Positions 16,854-25,860 are shown, numbered from the stretch's first letter. The stretch: 64,000 bases of DNA from Janthinobacterium sp. UMAB-56 (GCF_900095265.1 NZ_LT607658.1:1-64000); one strand, 5' to 3'. Program-made: numbers and translations. Notes: generated by a model from the letters alone, not told the origin.

Positions 16854-17921
16854 ATGAAAAAATTACTCTGCGTGCTGGCGCTGGGCGCCGCTTTTGCCTC
16901 CGGCAATGTCCTGGCCTGGGGCAATGATGGCCACCGCGCCGTGGGTGCTATCGCTGATCAATTGCTCAAGGGTAGTGCGGCGCAGGCGCACATCAGCCAA
17001 TTGCTGCTGCCCGGCGAAAGCCTGGAAAAGATCGCCAACTGGCCCGACTGCGTGAAGGGTACGTATTGCGGCCCGCAATCACCGGAAATGCTGACGTATG
17101 TCGCGGCAAACCCCAAGCATGGCGAATACCATTACACGAATGTGCCATTCCAGAATGCGCACTACCACGACCATGGCGTGGGCACGGCTGACGACGATAT
17201 CGTGCAGACGCTCAAGCAGGCTATCCTGGTGTTGCAGGGCAAGGCGGACGCGTCCAGCAATCCGCACGGCTTCAGCCAGCGTGAAGCGTTGATTTTGATC
17301 ACGCACCTGGTAGGCGATATCCACCAGCCGCTGCATGTGGGCAATGCGTTTCTTGGCAAGGATGGCCAGTTTTTCGTGCCCGCCACGCAGGCGCAGATCG
17401 ACGACATCGCCATTTTCAACGCACGCGGCGGCAATGACTTGTTGCTCGACGATGCGAAGATGACGGTGCTGTCGGACGCCGTGATTCCTGCGCCGCTGCC
17501 GGCGGAAGAGGGGACAACAAAAGCTCCCGCCTATCCGAAGTCGCCCACCAAGCCCCTGCATGCGTATTGGGATACGACCGTGGTCGATTACGCCATGCGC
17601 CGCCTGAGCACGCGCGCGCCGCAGCAGTTCGCCAAGACCGTGATCGCCAGCCAGCCAGCAGTGAGCGCCAATACCGGCGACCCCGCTACCTGGCCGTATC
17701 AGTGGGCCGATGCCGCGCTGGCGGCATCAAAGATTGCTTTCACGAACGTGGTGGCCGGTCCTGCCACGCAGCAGACCGGCCGCAAGGGCGAGGTGTATCA
17801 GGTGTGGAGCTTGACGGTGCCGGACAATTATCCCGTGCCCAGCTCGGCGCTGGCGAAGCAGCAACTGATCGAGGGCGGCTATCACCTGGCGGCCGTGTTG
17901 CAATCGATCTGGCCGCAATAA
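16854..17921 (+). CDS. Exported S1/P1-type nuclease
   Basis: S1/P1 nucleases are zinc enzymes that cut single-stranded DNA and RNA to 5'-mononucleotides. After a signal peptide ending NVLA, the mature protein would begin with Trp22 in WGNDGHRAVG. The family uses this N-terminal Trp to bind zinc. Further histidine motifs include GEYHYTNVPF and THLVGDIHQPLHVG near residues 145-162. I chose the ATG at 16854 because AAGGAG ends 11 bases before it, while an in-frame ATG at 16845 is only two bases from that site. It completes a nuclease plus 5'-nucleotidase set and is followed by a terminator. Confidence 0.9.
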   Translation: MKKLLCVLALGAAFASGNVLAWGNDGHRAVGAIADQLLKGSAAQAHISQLLLPGESLEKIANWPDCVKGTYCGPQSPEMLTYVAANPKHGEYHYTNVPFQNAHYHDHGVGTADDDIVQTLKQAILVLQGKADASSNPHGFSQREALILITHLVGDIHQPLHVGNAFLGKDGQFFVPATQAQIDDIAIFNARGGNDLLLDDAKMTVLSDAVIPAPLPAEEGTTKAPAYPKSPTKPLHAYWDTTVVDYAMRRLSTRAPQQFAKTVIASQPAVSANTGDPATWPYQWADAALAASKIAFTNVVAGPATQQTGRKGEVYQVWSLTVPDNYPVPSSALAKQQLIEGGYHLAAVLQSIWPQ

Positions 17922-17935
17922 AAATGTCATTCGAG

Positions 17936-17958
17936 AGCGGCCTGCGGGCCGCTTTTTT
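17936..17958 (+). terminator. Terminator after the S1/P1 nuclease gene
   Basis: AGCGGCC (17936-17942) pairs with GGCCGCT (17947-17953) around TGCG, followed by six T. It touches the stop codon of the convergent deoR-family gene. Confidence 0.85.
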
Positions 17959-18722
17959 CATGCCAGGGTGATGCCAATTCCCATCTCGCGGTAGGGCGCG
18001 ACCAGGGCGTCGTCCACGTCGCGGTGCACGATGATATCGTTGACCTGGCTCAAGGGCACGATTTGAAACGGCGAAGACGTGTTGAACTTTTCCGGCGAGG
18101 CCAGTACGACGGTGCGGCTTGACGCCTCGCTCAGCGCGCGTTTCACGCACGCTTCTTCATGGTCACCGGTGGTGATGCCCGCTTGTGGATGCAGGCTGGA
18201 TACGCCCATGAAATACAGGTCGGCGCGGATGCGGCCGATGGCTTCCACGGTCGCCGCGCCCACGCCCACGATCGAGTGCTTGTACAGACGCCCGCCCAGC
18301 ATCAGCACCTCGATACCAGGGTGATTGACCAGTTCGATGGCAATCGAGGGACTATGCGTGACCACCGTTGCCTGCAAGTCGCGTGGCAACTGGCGTGCCA
18401 GTTGCACGGCGGTGGTGCCGCCATCGAGAAATACCACTTGTCCCGTTTGTATCATGGCGCCCGCCGCGCGGCCAATGGCGGGCTTGGCTTGCAGTGAAAT
18501 CTGCTCGCGTCCCGCAAACGGTGCCAGCGCTGGCGAGCGCGGCAGCAAGGGCAGGGCGCCGCCGTGTACGCGCTCCAGCAATCCCTCTTTTGCCAGCTCG
18601 CGCAGGTCGCGCCGTATCGTGTCTTCCGACAAGCCCAGGGCGTCGCTGACGGCCTTGGCGACGAGCTGGCCTTCACGCTGGAGCAGGTCCAGCAGGTATT
18701 GTTTGCGTTGATGTGTCAGCAC
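17958..18722 (-). CDS. DeoR-family transcriptional regulator
   Basis: This is a sugar-phosphate-sensing repressor of the DeoR/GlpR family, 254 residues. The N-terminal winged helix (RKQYLLDLLQREGQLVAKAV, then LSEDTIRRDLRELAKEGLLE) and the adjacent RVHGGAL motif are diagnostic. The C-terminal ligand domain has VVFLDGGTTAVQLARQL and a VGVGAATVEAIG region. The start codon is GTG with a poor ribosome site. It is divergent from the Nudix fusion gene, and two direct TTTTCTTGA repeats lie between them. Its ligand is unknown. A pentose phosphate from nucleoside breakdown would suit the context. Confidence 0.9.
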   Translation of the reverse strand: MLTHQRKQYLLDLLQREGQLVAKAVSDALGLSEDTIRRDLRELAKEGLLERVHGGALPLLPRSPALAPFAGREQISLQAKPAIGRAAGAMIQTGQVVFLDGGTTAVQLARQLPRDLQATVVTHSPSIAIELVNHPGIEVLMLGGRLYKHSIVGVGAATVEAIGRIRADLYFMGVSSLHPQAGITTGDHEEACVKRALSEASSRTVVLASPEKFNTSSPFQIVPLSQVNDIIVHRDVDDALVAPYREMGIGITLA

Positions 18723-18726
18723 TTTT

Positions 18727-18769
18727 TTTTCTTGAATTTTCTTGATATTGCACGAGTTTGCATGATAAG
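18727..18769. promoter_or_regulatory. Direct repeats and promoter between deoR and the Nudix gene
   Basis: TTTTCTTGA occurs at 18727-18735 and again at 18737-18745, a 10-base period suited to a DeoR-type operator. It overlaps a possible -35 box TTGATA (18742-18747), with a -10-like GATAAG 16 bases later (18764-18769), for the rightward Nudix gene. Binding here could repress both divergent genes. Confidence 0.4.
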
Positions 18770-18808
18770 GTCGGCAAAAGCAAGCACAGACAAGTACAAG
18801 GAAATGAC

Positions 18809-19777
18809 ATGCGCGAAGAACAAAGCAAGCACGAACGGGTCCGCATCCAGCAGATGCAGACCCTGTCGCACGACTGGTATCTATTGCAGAAGACCACGTT
18901 CGACTATCTGCGTCATGATGGCCAGTGGCAGACGCAGACGCGGGAAACCTATGACCGCGGCGATGGGGCCACGATCCTGCTCTACAACAAAGTCAAACGC
19001 ACGGTGATCCTGATCCGCCAGTTCCGCTTTCCCACGTATCGTGAAGGCCACGACGGCTTCCTGATCGAAGCGGCAGCCGGCTTGCTGGAAGAAGCCAGCG
19101 CCGAGCAACGCATCCGCGCCGAGGTGGAAGAGGAAACCGGTTACCGGGTAGGCGACGTGCACAAGGTCTTCCAGGCTTTCATGAGCCCCGGTTCCGTGAC
19201 GGAGCGCCTGCATTTTTTTGTTGCCGAATATGACCCCGCCAGTCGCATCGGCGACGGCGGCGGCCTGGCACACGAGGGGGAGGATATCGAAGTGTTGGAA
19301 TTGCCCCTGGCGCAGGCGCTGCAGATGGTGGCAGATGGCCGCATCTGCGATGGCAAGACCATCATGTTGTTGCAGCACGCGCAACTGCATGTGATGCCGT
19401 CAGCGCAAGAGATGCGGCGGGGCATGCAGATTCTGGTTGCCGGCCCTTACCGTTCGGGTACCGGCGACGATCCTGCCCTGATGGCGGCGAATGTGGCGGC
19501 CATGCAAGCCGTCTGCCTGCCGCTGTATGCCAAAGGACACATGCCCGTGCTCGGTGAATGGCTGGCCTTGCCCATGCTGGCGCTGGCTGGTTCAAACCGG
19601 GTGGGCGATAGCGTGTATGAGGAACTGTTCCACGCGCATGCGACGCGCTTGCTCAGCCATTGCGATGCCGTGCTGCGCATCGGTGGCGCATCCCAGGGGG
19701 CCGACCAGATGGTGGCGGTGGCACGCAGCCTGGGCCTGCCTGTATTTTTCTCGCCGGACGAGATTTCGCAGGCGTAA
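18809..19777 (+). CDS. NudK-like Nudix hydrolase fused to a deoxyribosyltransferase-like domain
   Basis: The 322-residue protein has two parts. Residues 1-195 resemble NudK (nucleoside-diphosphate-sugar pyrophosphatase): [13 protein letters not shown], a Nudix box ending [11 protein letters not shown], and [16 protein letters not shown]. The first Glu of the Nudix box (G-x5-E) appears to be Ser. Residues 205-322 resemble DUF4406 / nucleoside 2-deoxyribosyltransferase-like proteins: [28 protein letters not shown] and a [18 protein letters not shown] loop. The ATG at 18809 is chosen for AAGGA six bases upstream. It is divergent from a DeoR regulator. The substrate is unknown; a nucleotide sugar or (deoxy)nucleoside derivative is likely from both folds. 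Confidence 0.82.
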   Translation: MREEQSKHERVRIQQMQTLSHDWYLLQKTTFDYLRHDGQWQTQTRETYDRGDGATILLYNKVKRTVILIRQFRFPTYREGHDGFLIEAAAGLLEEASAEQRIRAEVEEETGYRVGDVHKVFQAFMSPGSVTERLHFFVAEYDPASRIGDGGGLAHEGEDIEVLELPLAQALQMVADGRICDGKTIMLLQHAQLHVMPSAQEMRRGMQILVAGPYRSGTGDDPALMAANVAAMQAVCLPLYAKGHMPVLGEWLALPMLALAGSNRVGDSVYEELFHAHATRLLSHCDAVLRIGGASQGADQMVAVARSLGLPVFFSPDEISQA

Positions 19778-19780
19778 AAA

Positions 19781-19808
19781 AAGCGAAGCCCGCAGGCTTC
19801 GCTTTTTT
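19781..19808. terminator. Bidirectional terminator between the Nudix and ABC genes
   Basis: AAGCGAAGCC (19781-19790) pairs with GGCTTCGCTT (19795-19804) around CGCA. There is an A-run on the left and a T-run on the right, so it can end both the Nudix gene and the convergent ABC operon. Confidence 0.85.
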
Positions 19809-19836
19809 GATGACGTCACAGCCGAGTCACAGCCGA

Positions 19837-20808
19837 CTATCGAGACTTCACGAATGGAACACCAATCGCCTTCGGTGCAACGGACTTCGCCATCAGGCCC
19901 GCCAGCACGATCACGGTGACCACGTATGGCACCATCTGGATCAGCGAGCCGGGGATGCGGCCCACGACAGGCAAGTCCACGCCTTCGATCTGGATCTGGA
20001 TGGCGGCAAAGAAGCCGAACATCAGACAGCCGAGGAAGGTGTAGACAGGGCGCCAGTTGCCGAACACCATGGCCGTCAGGGCCAGGTAGCCGGCGCCGGC
20101 CGACATGTCGCGCAGGAAAAAGCCGCTTTGCACGATGGCCAGGTAGGCGCCCGAGAACGAGCACAGGATGCCGGCCACCAGCATGGCCATGTAGCGCGTC
20201 GCCTCGACGCTCACGCCGGCCGAATCGGCCGCATGCGGGTTTTCGCCGCAGGCGCGCAGGCGCAGGCCGAAGCGCGTGTGGTACAGCAGCCAGTGCACGA
20301 GTGGAATCAGCAGGAACGCCACATACACGAGGATGGAATGGCCGCCGATCAAATGGGCATATACCCAGCCGATGAAGGGAATGTGTTCCACGTACTGCGT
20401 GCCCGGCAAGACCACATCGAACAGTCGCGCTGAACCGAGGTCGGGCGTGCGGCCGCCTTGCTGGAAGAAGAATTGCGCCAGCACGAACGTCAGGCCGCTC
20501 ATGGCGATGTTGATCGCCATGCCGGCCACCAGTTGATTGCCCTTTTGCGTGATGCTGACGTACGCTTGCAGCAAGGCCAGGGCGACGCACACGAGCATGC
20601 CGGCAGCCATGCCGTAGTACGGGTTTTGCGTCGTGTAGGCCACGGCGGCGGACGCGAAGGCGCTGGCCAGGATCTTGCCTTCCAGGCCGATGTCGATCAT
20701 GCCGCTGCGTTCGGCAAACAGGCCGGCCATAGCGGCAAAGATCAGGACGGGCGCATTGCGCACGGTCGATACCAGGATGCTGGCGAATTGAAAGTCGTCG
20801 AGTGTCAT
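19837..20808 (-). CDS. Nucleoside-type ABC transporter permease 2
   Basis: This is an integral membrane permease of the BMP-type nucleoside ABC importer (YufQ/NupQ-like, branched-chain-transport permease fold), 323 residues with about eight to ten hydrophobic segments. Motifs include AAMAGLFAERSGMIDIGLEGKI near residue 25, typical of this subfamily, and RACGENPHAADSAGVSVEATR on the cytoplasmic loop that contacts the ATPase. It lies four bases downstream of the other permease gene and is the last gene of the four-gene operon, before a bidirectional terminator. The predicted cargo is nucleosides. Confidence 0.9.
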   Translation of the reverse strand: MTLDDFQFASILVSTVRNAPVLIFAAMAGLFAERSGMIDIGLEGKILASAFASAAVAYTTQNPYYGMAAGMLVCVALALLQAYVSITQKGNQLVAGMAINIAMSGLTFVLAQFFFQQGGRTPDLGSARLFDVVLPGTQYVEHIPFIGWVYAHLIGGHSILVYVAFLLIPLVHWLLYHTRFGLRLRACGENPHAADSAGVSVEATRYMAMLVAGILCSFSGAYLAIVQSGFFLRDMSAGAGYLALTAMVFGNWRPVYTFLGCLMFGFFAAIQIQIEGVDLPVVGRIPGSLIQMVPYVVTVIVLAGLMAKSVAPKAIGVPFVKSR

Positions 20809-20812
20809 GGTG

Positions 20813-21892
20813 TTAGCCTTTGGTGCGCTTGAGCAGGGCGGAAATGGCCGGTGCGTAGAAGTTTTCCATGGCGCCGCAGAACAGGATGATCAAGCCCTGG
20901 ATGAAAATGAAGGTTTCCGTCGGGATATTCGGTTTTTCCAGCGACAAATCAAAACCACCCTGTATCAGTGCGCCGAACAGCACGGCCGACAGGAAGATGC
21001 CGACCGGATGCTGGCGGCCCATCAGGGCGATGGCGATACCGATGAAGCCGGCGCCGCCGACGAAATTGAGCGACAGATAATGCGTCGAGCCCATGATGGA
21101 ATTGACGGAACCGAGGCCCGCCAGCGCGCCGGAGATCAGCATGACGACGATGATCATCTTGCTGATCGACACGCCCGCATAGTGGGCCGCATGCTTGTTG
21201 AGGCCCGTGGCGCGCAGCTTGAAGCCCCACGACGAGCGCCAGACCATCACGCCATAGATCACCAGCGCGGCAATCGCCAGGATAAAACTGATGTTCAGCG
21301 GCGTGTCGCCCAGCGACGGGAACCAGGTGGAGAGGCGCGGCATTTCACCGCTTTCCGCAAACACGCGGCTGGCCGTATTCTGTTCGCCCGGCGGTATCAG
21401 GTATTTCACGATCACGAAGTTCATCAGGCTGGCGGCGATGAAGTTGAACATGATGGTGGTGACGACGATATGGCTGCCGCGCCTGGCTTGCAGGTAGCCG
21501 GGCAAAAAGCCCCACAGCGCGCCGAACAGGGCCGCGCCTATCATGGCGGCCGGAATCAATAGCCAGGCTGGCAGGGTCTGGTCGAAGGCCAGCATGGCCA
21601 CCGTCAAGCCCAGGCCGCCGATATACATCTGGCCTTCGGAACCGATATTGAACAGGCCGGCCTGCATCGCCACGGAGACCGACAGGCCCGTGAAGATGAA
21701 GGTGCTGGCATAGAACAGGGTATAGCTCAAGCCTTCCGGATTGAGGATGGCGCTGTGGACGAGGATACCCAGCGATTCGGCCGGGTCTTCGCCCAGCATA
21801 TAAATGACCAGGGCTGCGACCAGCAAAGCCGACAGCAGGTTTAACATGGGCATGACAAAGGCTGTCGCCCAGCGTGGCAAGTCGTTATTCAT
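20813..21892 (-). CDS. Nucleoside-type ABC transporter permease 1
   Basis: This is the larger of the two permeases (359 residues, YufP/NupP-like), which would form the membrane channel as a heterodimer with the 323-residue permease. It has multiple membrane spans from residue 10, the subfamily motif MQAGLFNIGSEGQMYIGGL, and a cytoplasmic coupling loop RATGLNKHAAHYAGVSISK. Its start overlaps the end of the ATPase gene by four bases, so translation is probably coupled. The similarity to branched-chain amino-acid permeases is general; the pairing with a BMP-family binding protein argues for nucleosides. Confidence 0.9.
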   Translation of the reverse strand: MNNDLPRWATAFVMPMLNLLSALLVAALVIYMLGEDPAESLGILVHSAILNPEGLSYTLFYASTFIFTGLSVSVAMQAGLFNIGSEGQMYIGGLGLTVAMLAFDQTLPAWLLIPAAMIGAALFGALWGFLPGYLQARRGSHIVVTTIMFNFIAASLMNFVIVKYLIPPGEQNTASRVFAESGEMPRLSTWFPSLGDTPLNISFILAIAALVIYGVMVWRSSWGFKLRATGLNKHAAHYAGVSISKMIIVVMLISGALAGLGSVNSIMGSTHYLSLNFVGGAGFIGIAIALMGRQHPVGIFLSAVLFGALIQGGFDLSLEKPNIPTETFIFIQGLIILFCGAMENFYAPAISALLKRTKG

Positions 21893-23442
21893 GATTTATG
21901 CATTCCCCCCATCAACAGACCGATGCGGGTGGTATCGAATTCTTCAATTTTCAGTTCGCCGGTGATGCGTCCGCCGCACATGACGAGAATGCGGTCGGCC
22001 AGCGCCCGCACTTCTTCCAGTTCGACGGACACCAGCAGGATCGCCACGCCCGCGTCGCGCAGGGCCAGCAATTGCGTATGGATGCTTTCGATGGTGCCGA
22101 TATCGACGCCGCGCGTGGGCTGGCCCACCAGCATCAGTTTCGGCTTGGCCAGCACTTCGCGCGCGATCACCACCTTTTGCTGGTTGCCGCCCGACAGCAG
22201 GCCGATGCGCAGGTCCGGATTGGCCGGGCGCACGTCGAAGGTCTTCAGCAATTGCGCACAGCGCGCGCCGATGGCCTTGAAGTTGAACAGGCCCCAGCGG
22301 TTTTTCAAGTGATCCTGGTAACCGAGGATGGTGTTTTGCATGACGGAAAAATTTTTCACCACGCCATCGCGCAAGCGGTCTTCCGGAATGTGGGCGATGC
22401 CCAGATCGCGGAAGACTAGCGGCAAACCGTCGGCGTCAGTGCGCTTGCCAAACGGCAAATCTTTGCCCTGGAAGCGCAGCTTGCCCGAGGTGGGCAAGCG
22501 CATGCCGGACAGAATTTCCAGCAGCTCGCTCTGGCCATTGCCCGAGACCCCGGCGATGGCGACGATTTCGCCGGCGCGCAAGTTGAAGCCTATGTCGGCC
22601 AGCAATTTCACCTGTTGCTCGTCGGCCAGTTGCAGAGCGTCGACTTCCAGCACCGTGGCGCCCGGATTGTACGGCGCGCGCGGCAAGTGGCTCTGGATGG
22701 GGCGGCCCACCATCATATTGGCCAGTTCCTCTTTCGAGGTAGCGTTTGTTGCCACGGCGCCCACCACCGTGCCGCCGCGCATGACGGTGACGTTGTCGGT
22801 GATTTCCAGGATCTCTTGCAGTTTATGCGTGATCAGGATGATGGTCTTGCCCTGTTCCTTGAACAGGCGCAGGATTTCAAACAGCGAGGCCGTTTCCTGC
22901 GCCGTCAGCACGGCCGTCGGCTCGTCGAGGATCAGAATGTTGGCGCTGCGGTAAATCTGCTTGAGGATTTCCACGCGCTGCTGCGCCCCGACGGAGAGGT
23001 CTTCGATCTTCGCCAGCGGGTCGACGTCGAGGCGGTAGCGCGCGCAGATGTCGCGCAACTTGGCTTCCGCTTCCGCGCGGTGGCTGGCCAGGCGAAAACC
23101 GCCTTCCGTACCCAGCATGATATTGTCGAGGACGGTGAAGTTCTCGACCAGCATGAAATGCTGGTGCACCATGCCGATGCCGAGGTTGATCGCTTCCTGG
23201 CTGTTGCGGATAGGCTGTACTTTTCCGTCGAGCAAGATTTCTCCGCCGTCGGCACGGTAATACCCGTACAGGATGCTCATCAAGGTCGATTTACCGGCGC
23301 CATTCTCTCCCACCAGGCCATGGATACTGCCCTTGGCGATGGAAAAGTTGACGTCGGCGTTCGCCTTCACATGTCCAAACTGCTTGGAAATGCTGCGAAA
23401 TTCTACTGCTGGCTGCATAGGTTCATAACTGGATAGTTTCAT
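21889..23442 (-). CDS. Nucleoside-type ABC transporter, dual ATP-binding subunit
   Basis: This is a 517-residue double ATPase, as is usual for sugar and nucleoside importers of this class. The first half has a full Walker A (GENGAGKST near residue 40), an ABC signature variant (LSVGAQQRVEI) and Walker B (ILILDEPTAVL). The second half has a degenerate Walker A (VSGNGQSELLE) but a good signature (LLSGGNQQKVVIAREV). It sits between the binding protein gene (57-bp gap with a hairpin) and the permeases. The start could be the ATG at 23442 or one at 23418; neither has a clear ribosome site. Confidence 0.92.
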   Translation of the reverse strand: MKLSSYEPMQPAVEFRSISKQFGHVKANADVNFSIAKGSIHGLVGENGAGKSTLMSILYGYYRADGGEILLDGKVQPIRNSQEAINLGIGMVHQHFMLVENFTVLDNIMLGTEGGFRLASHRAEAEAKLRDICARYRLDVDPLAKIEDLSVGAQQRVEILKQIYRSANILILDEPTAVLTAQETASLFEILRLFKEQGKTIILITHKLQEILEITDNVTVMRGGTVVGAVATNATSKEELANMMVGRPIQSHLPRAPYNPGATVLEVDALQLADEQQVKLLADIGFNLRAGEIVAIAGVSGNGQSELLEILSGMRLPTSGKLRFQGKDLPFGKRTDADGLPLVFRDLGIAHIPEDRLRDGVVKNFSVMQNTILGYQDHLKNRWGLFNFKAIGARCAQLLKTFDVRPANPDLRIGLLSGGNQQKVVIAREVLAKPKLMLVGQPTRGVDIGTIESIHTQLLALRDAGVAILLVSVELEEVRALADRILVMCGGRITGELKIEEFDTTRIGLLMGGMHKS

Positions 23443-23447
23443 GGAAA

Positions 23448-23479
23448 CGCGCCGCGCGGAGACAGGCTCCGGCGGCGCG
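23448..23479 (-). other. Intercistronic stem-loop between binding protein and ATPase genes
   Basis: CGCGCCGC (23448-23455) pairs with GCGGCGCG (23472-23479), with a further GGAG/CTCC pair inside, and no T-run follows. Such hairpins often protect the 5' part of an importer mRNA so that the binding protein is made in excess. That role is inferred here. Confidence 0.5.
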
Positions 23480-23499
23480 CTATAAGATACGCAGAAAAA

Positions 23500-24495
23500 T
23501 TAAACCGGGCAGCTGCTGCCGACGCGGTAATCGATCACTTTGATCTTGCCATCGATAATGTCCTTACGCGCACCCAACACGCGTTTTTCGATTTCCGGCG
23601 TAATCAGCTTGCGGTTGTTGGCGTCGAGCGCCCAATCCACGCCGCCCTCTTTCAAGCCTTTATAGCTGACGCCGCCCTTCCAGGTGCCGTTCTTGACTTG
23701 CATGAAGCTGTCGTAGACGGTGTTGTCGACGCGCTTGACCATCGAGGTCAGGATGCTGCCCGGGTACAAGCCATTCTGGTTCGAATCGACGCCGATGGCC
23801 AGCTTGCCTTTTTCCTTGGCCATTTGCAAGGTGCCCATGCCGCTGCCGCCAGCGACGGCGAAGACGACATCGACGCCGCGCTCGAATTGGGAACGGGCCA
23901 GTTCGCCGCCCTTGGCCGGGTCATTCCAGGCGCTGGACGTGGTGCCGACCATGTTTTGCGTGATTTCCGTCTTCGGATTGACGGCTTTGACGCCTTGCGC
24001 GTAGCCGCAGGCGAAGTTGCGGATCAGGGGAATATCGATGCCGCCGATGAAGCCGACCTTCTTGCTCTTGCTGGCCATGGCTGCTGCCACGCCCACCAGG
24101 TAGGAGCCTTCTTCTTCCTTGAAGACGACGGAATTGACGTTGCTGCCGGCAGCCTGGCCATCGATCAGCACGAATTTTACGTTCGGGAATTCCTTGGCGA
24201 CCTTTTGCACGGCTTGCGTTTGCGCAAAGCCGATGGCGGCGATCATGTCGAGTTTCTTGCGGGCCAGGCCGCGCATGACTTGTTCAGCCTGCGTATCGCT
24301 CGAGGCTTGTACTTCGATGAAGGAAATGCCCGTGTCTTTTTTGAAGCGCGAGGCGCCTTCGAAAGCGGATTGGTTGAACGACTTGTCGAACTTGCCGCCC
24401 GCGTCATACACGACACCCAGTTTTGGGGTAGCCGCGGACGCTTGAGCAGTCAACAATACGGCTGCGATCGTCAAACTAAATTGTGTAAGTTTCAT
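23500..24495 (-). CDS. BMP-family nucleoside-binding protein of the ABC importer
   Basis: This is a periplasmic solute-binding protein of the BmpA/Med family, 331 residues. A signal peptide ends with QASA (residue 22) and there is no lipobox, as expected in proteobacteria. Family features include LGVVYDAGGKFDKSFNQSAF at the start of the mature part, FVLIDG near residue 108, VGFIGGIDIPLIRNF and VFAVAGGSGMGTL. The ribosome site AGGAG is well placed. It heads the four-gene importer operon. Copy B of the shared promoter module lies about 300 bases upstream on the same strand. Nucleoside specificity is inferred from the family and from neighbours. Confidence 0.9.
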   Translation of the reverse strand: MKLTQFSLTIAAVLLTAQASAATPKLGVVYDAGGKFDKSFNQSAFEGASRFKKDTGISFIEVQASSDTQAEQVMRGLARKKLDMIAAIGFAQTQAVQKVAKEFPNVKFVLIDGQAAGSNVNSVVFKEEEGSYLVGVAAAMASKSKKVGFIGGIDIPLIRNFACGYAQGVKAVNPKTEITQNMVGTTSSAWNDPAKGGELARSQFERGVDVVFAVAGGSGMGTLQMAKEKGKLAIGVDSNQNGLYPGSILTSMVKRVDNTVYDSFMQVKNGTWKGGVSYKGLKEGGVDWALDANNRKLITPEIEKRVLGARKDIIDGKIKVIDYRVGSSCPV

Positions 24496-24797
24496 GAATT
24501 GGCTCCTGGAAGATCGATATTGTATATTTTTTATAGGTGAAACATATAATTTGGGGCCGATTTAGCCTGTTTTTGATGCACGAGGTGATGATTCCTTATC
24601 AACATTGCACTGTATTGCACAAGATCATTGCTGGCCTCGTATGCTTTTATGTCGTCAGTGTGATGCTCATGCAACAGTCGCGCCCCGTCTCTTTTATAGG
24701 TACAACATCGAATGGGGCTGCCGGAGCGGGCTGGAATGCGCCGTCAGTGGACGGGCAGGGCAGACACGGGACCGGCGCCGCGATGGGCGTCCGAATC

Positions 24798-24868
24798 ACT
24801 ATGCATCATGCCAGATATGTATGACAAATACGTTTTTGTTTATGCATTTATATGCAGTGCATATAAAT
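24798..24868 (-). promoter_or_regulatory. Shared nucleoside-regulon promoter module, copy B (ABC importer)
   Basis: Read on the minus strand, ATTTATA-N9-TATAAAT (24868-24846) is followed by 14 bases, then GTATTTG overlapping TTGTCA. After 18 bases comes CATAGT, immediately followed by G. It points at the binding-protein gene 300 bases downstream. Here the dyad is extended to a perfect 10-base palindrome around one base. Apart from this module I see no gene in 24496-24879. Confidence 0.72.
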
Positions 24869-24879
24869 AGGCGCTGCTG

Positions 24880-25782
24880 TCAGGCTGATGGAGGATTGAT
24901 GATATTCAAGAAGGCCCGCACGACGGGAGCGTCGTCGAGCGTGGTGTAGCTGATGTACAGGTTGGCCGATGGGGGATCTGTCTTGATGGGCAGAAAGACG
25001 ACGCCGGGCCAGCCGATGCGGCTCGTCGTTTCCGGCACCAGGGTCACGCCCAGGCCCGCGCCCACCATGGCCAGCAGGGTTTGTGGCTCGCTCGCTTCCT
25101 GGAAGATCACGGGTTCGAAACCGGCATTGATGCAGCATTGCACCAGGTAGCGGGGAAACGCAGATTTATCTAGGGTCAGGGAGAGCATGGGCTCGTGGGC
25201 GATGTCGATCAGTTCGATGGCCGTGTGTTTCGCCAGCGGATGGTGTTCATTGACGGCCACGCAGACGTTTTCGCGGAAGCACAGTTCCTGGCGTAAATTA
25301 TCGTGGCGCAAGTCGTCGTCGTTGAGTTTGGGTTCGCGCCAGAAACCCACGTCGATTTGCTTGGCGCGCAAGGCTTCATATTGCACCGTAGGACCGAATT
25401 CGTGGATGGTCCAGGTGACACGGGGAAATTTGGTCTGGAATTCTTCCAGCAGGCTGGGGATAGGGCCCCACATGGCCGAGCCGACGATGCCCACGCGCAA
25501 GCGGCCCACTTCGCCGCGGTCGATCTGGCGGATCGTGTCGATGGTCATGCGCATCTTGGCCAGCAGGTCGGCCGCCTCGTTCATCAGCGCCTTGCCCGCC
25601 ACGGTCAGCTCGAAAGTGCGCGTGGTGCGCGCAAACAGGCGCACGCCCAATTCGCTTTCCAGTTTCATGATCTGCTGGCTCAGGGGCGGCTGCGAGATAT
25701 GCAGGCGCTCGGCGGCGCGGCTGAAGCTTTTCTCCTCGGCGACGGCGAGAAAATACTTTAACTGTTTCAGATCGATGGACAT
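24880..25782 (-). CDS. LysR-family regulator beside psuG
   Basis: This is a 300-residue LysR-type regulator. The N-terminal helix-turn-helix is clear (LKQLKYFLAVAEEKSFSRAA, SQPPLSQQIMKLESELG, LFARTTRTFELTVAG), followed by a two-lobe effector domain. AAGGAAAGC precedes the ATG. It lies 78 bases after psuG on the same strand and may be co-transcribed with psuK-psuG, and it ends just before promoter module copy B. LysR proteins usually bind T-N11-A dyads near -65, which is what the shared module contains, so it is a candidate controller of that module. This is unproven. Confidence 0.9.
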   Translation of the reverse strand: MSIDLKQLKYFLAVAEEKSFSRAAERLHISQPPLSQQIMKLESELGVRLFARTTRTFELTVAGKALMNEAADLLAKMRMTIDTIRQIDRGEVGRLRVGIVGSAMWGPIPSLLEEFQTKFPRVTWTIHEFGPTVQYEALRAKQIDVGFWREPKLNDDDLRHDNLRQELCFRENVCVAVNEHHPLAKHTAIELIDIAHEPMLSLTLDKSAFPRYLVQCCINAGFEPVIFQEASEPQTLLAMVGAGLGVTLVPETTSRIGWPGVVFLPIKTDPPSANLYISYTTLDDAPVVRAFLNIINPPSA

Positions 25783-25860
25783 GCTTTCCTTGCATTACCT
25801 GATGCTAAACGGGAACTGCGCGCAAGCCCGAAGGCCGCGCGCTTCTTTACAGCAGCCCTA

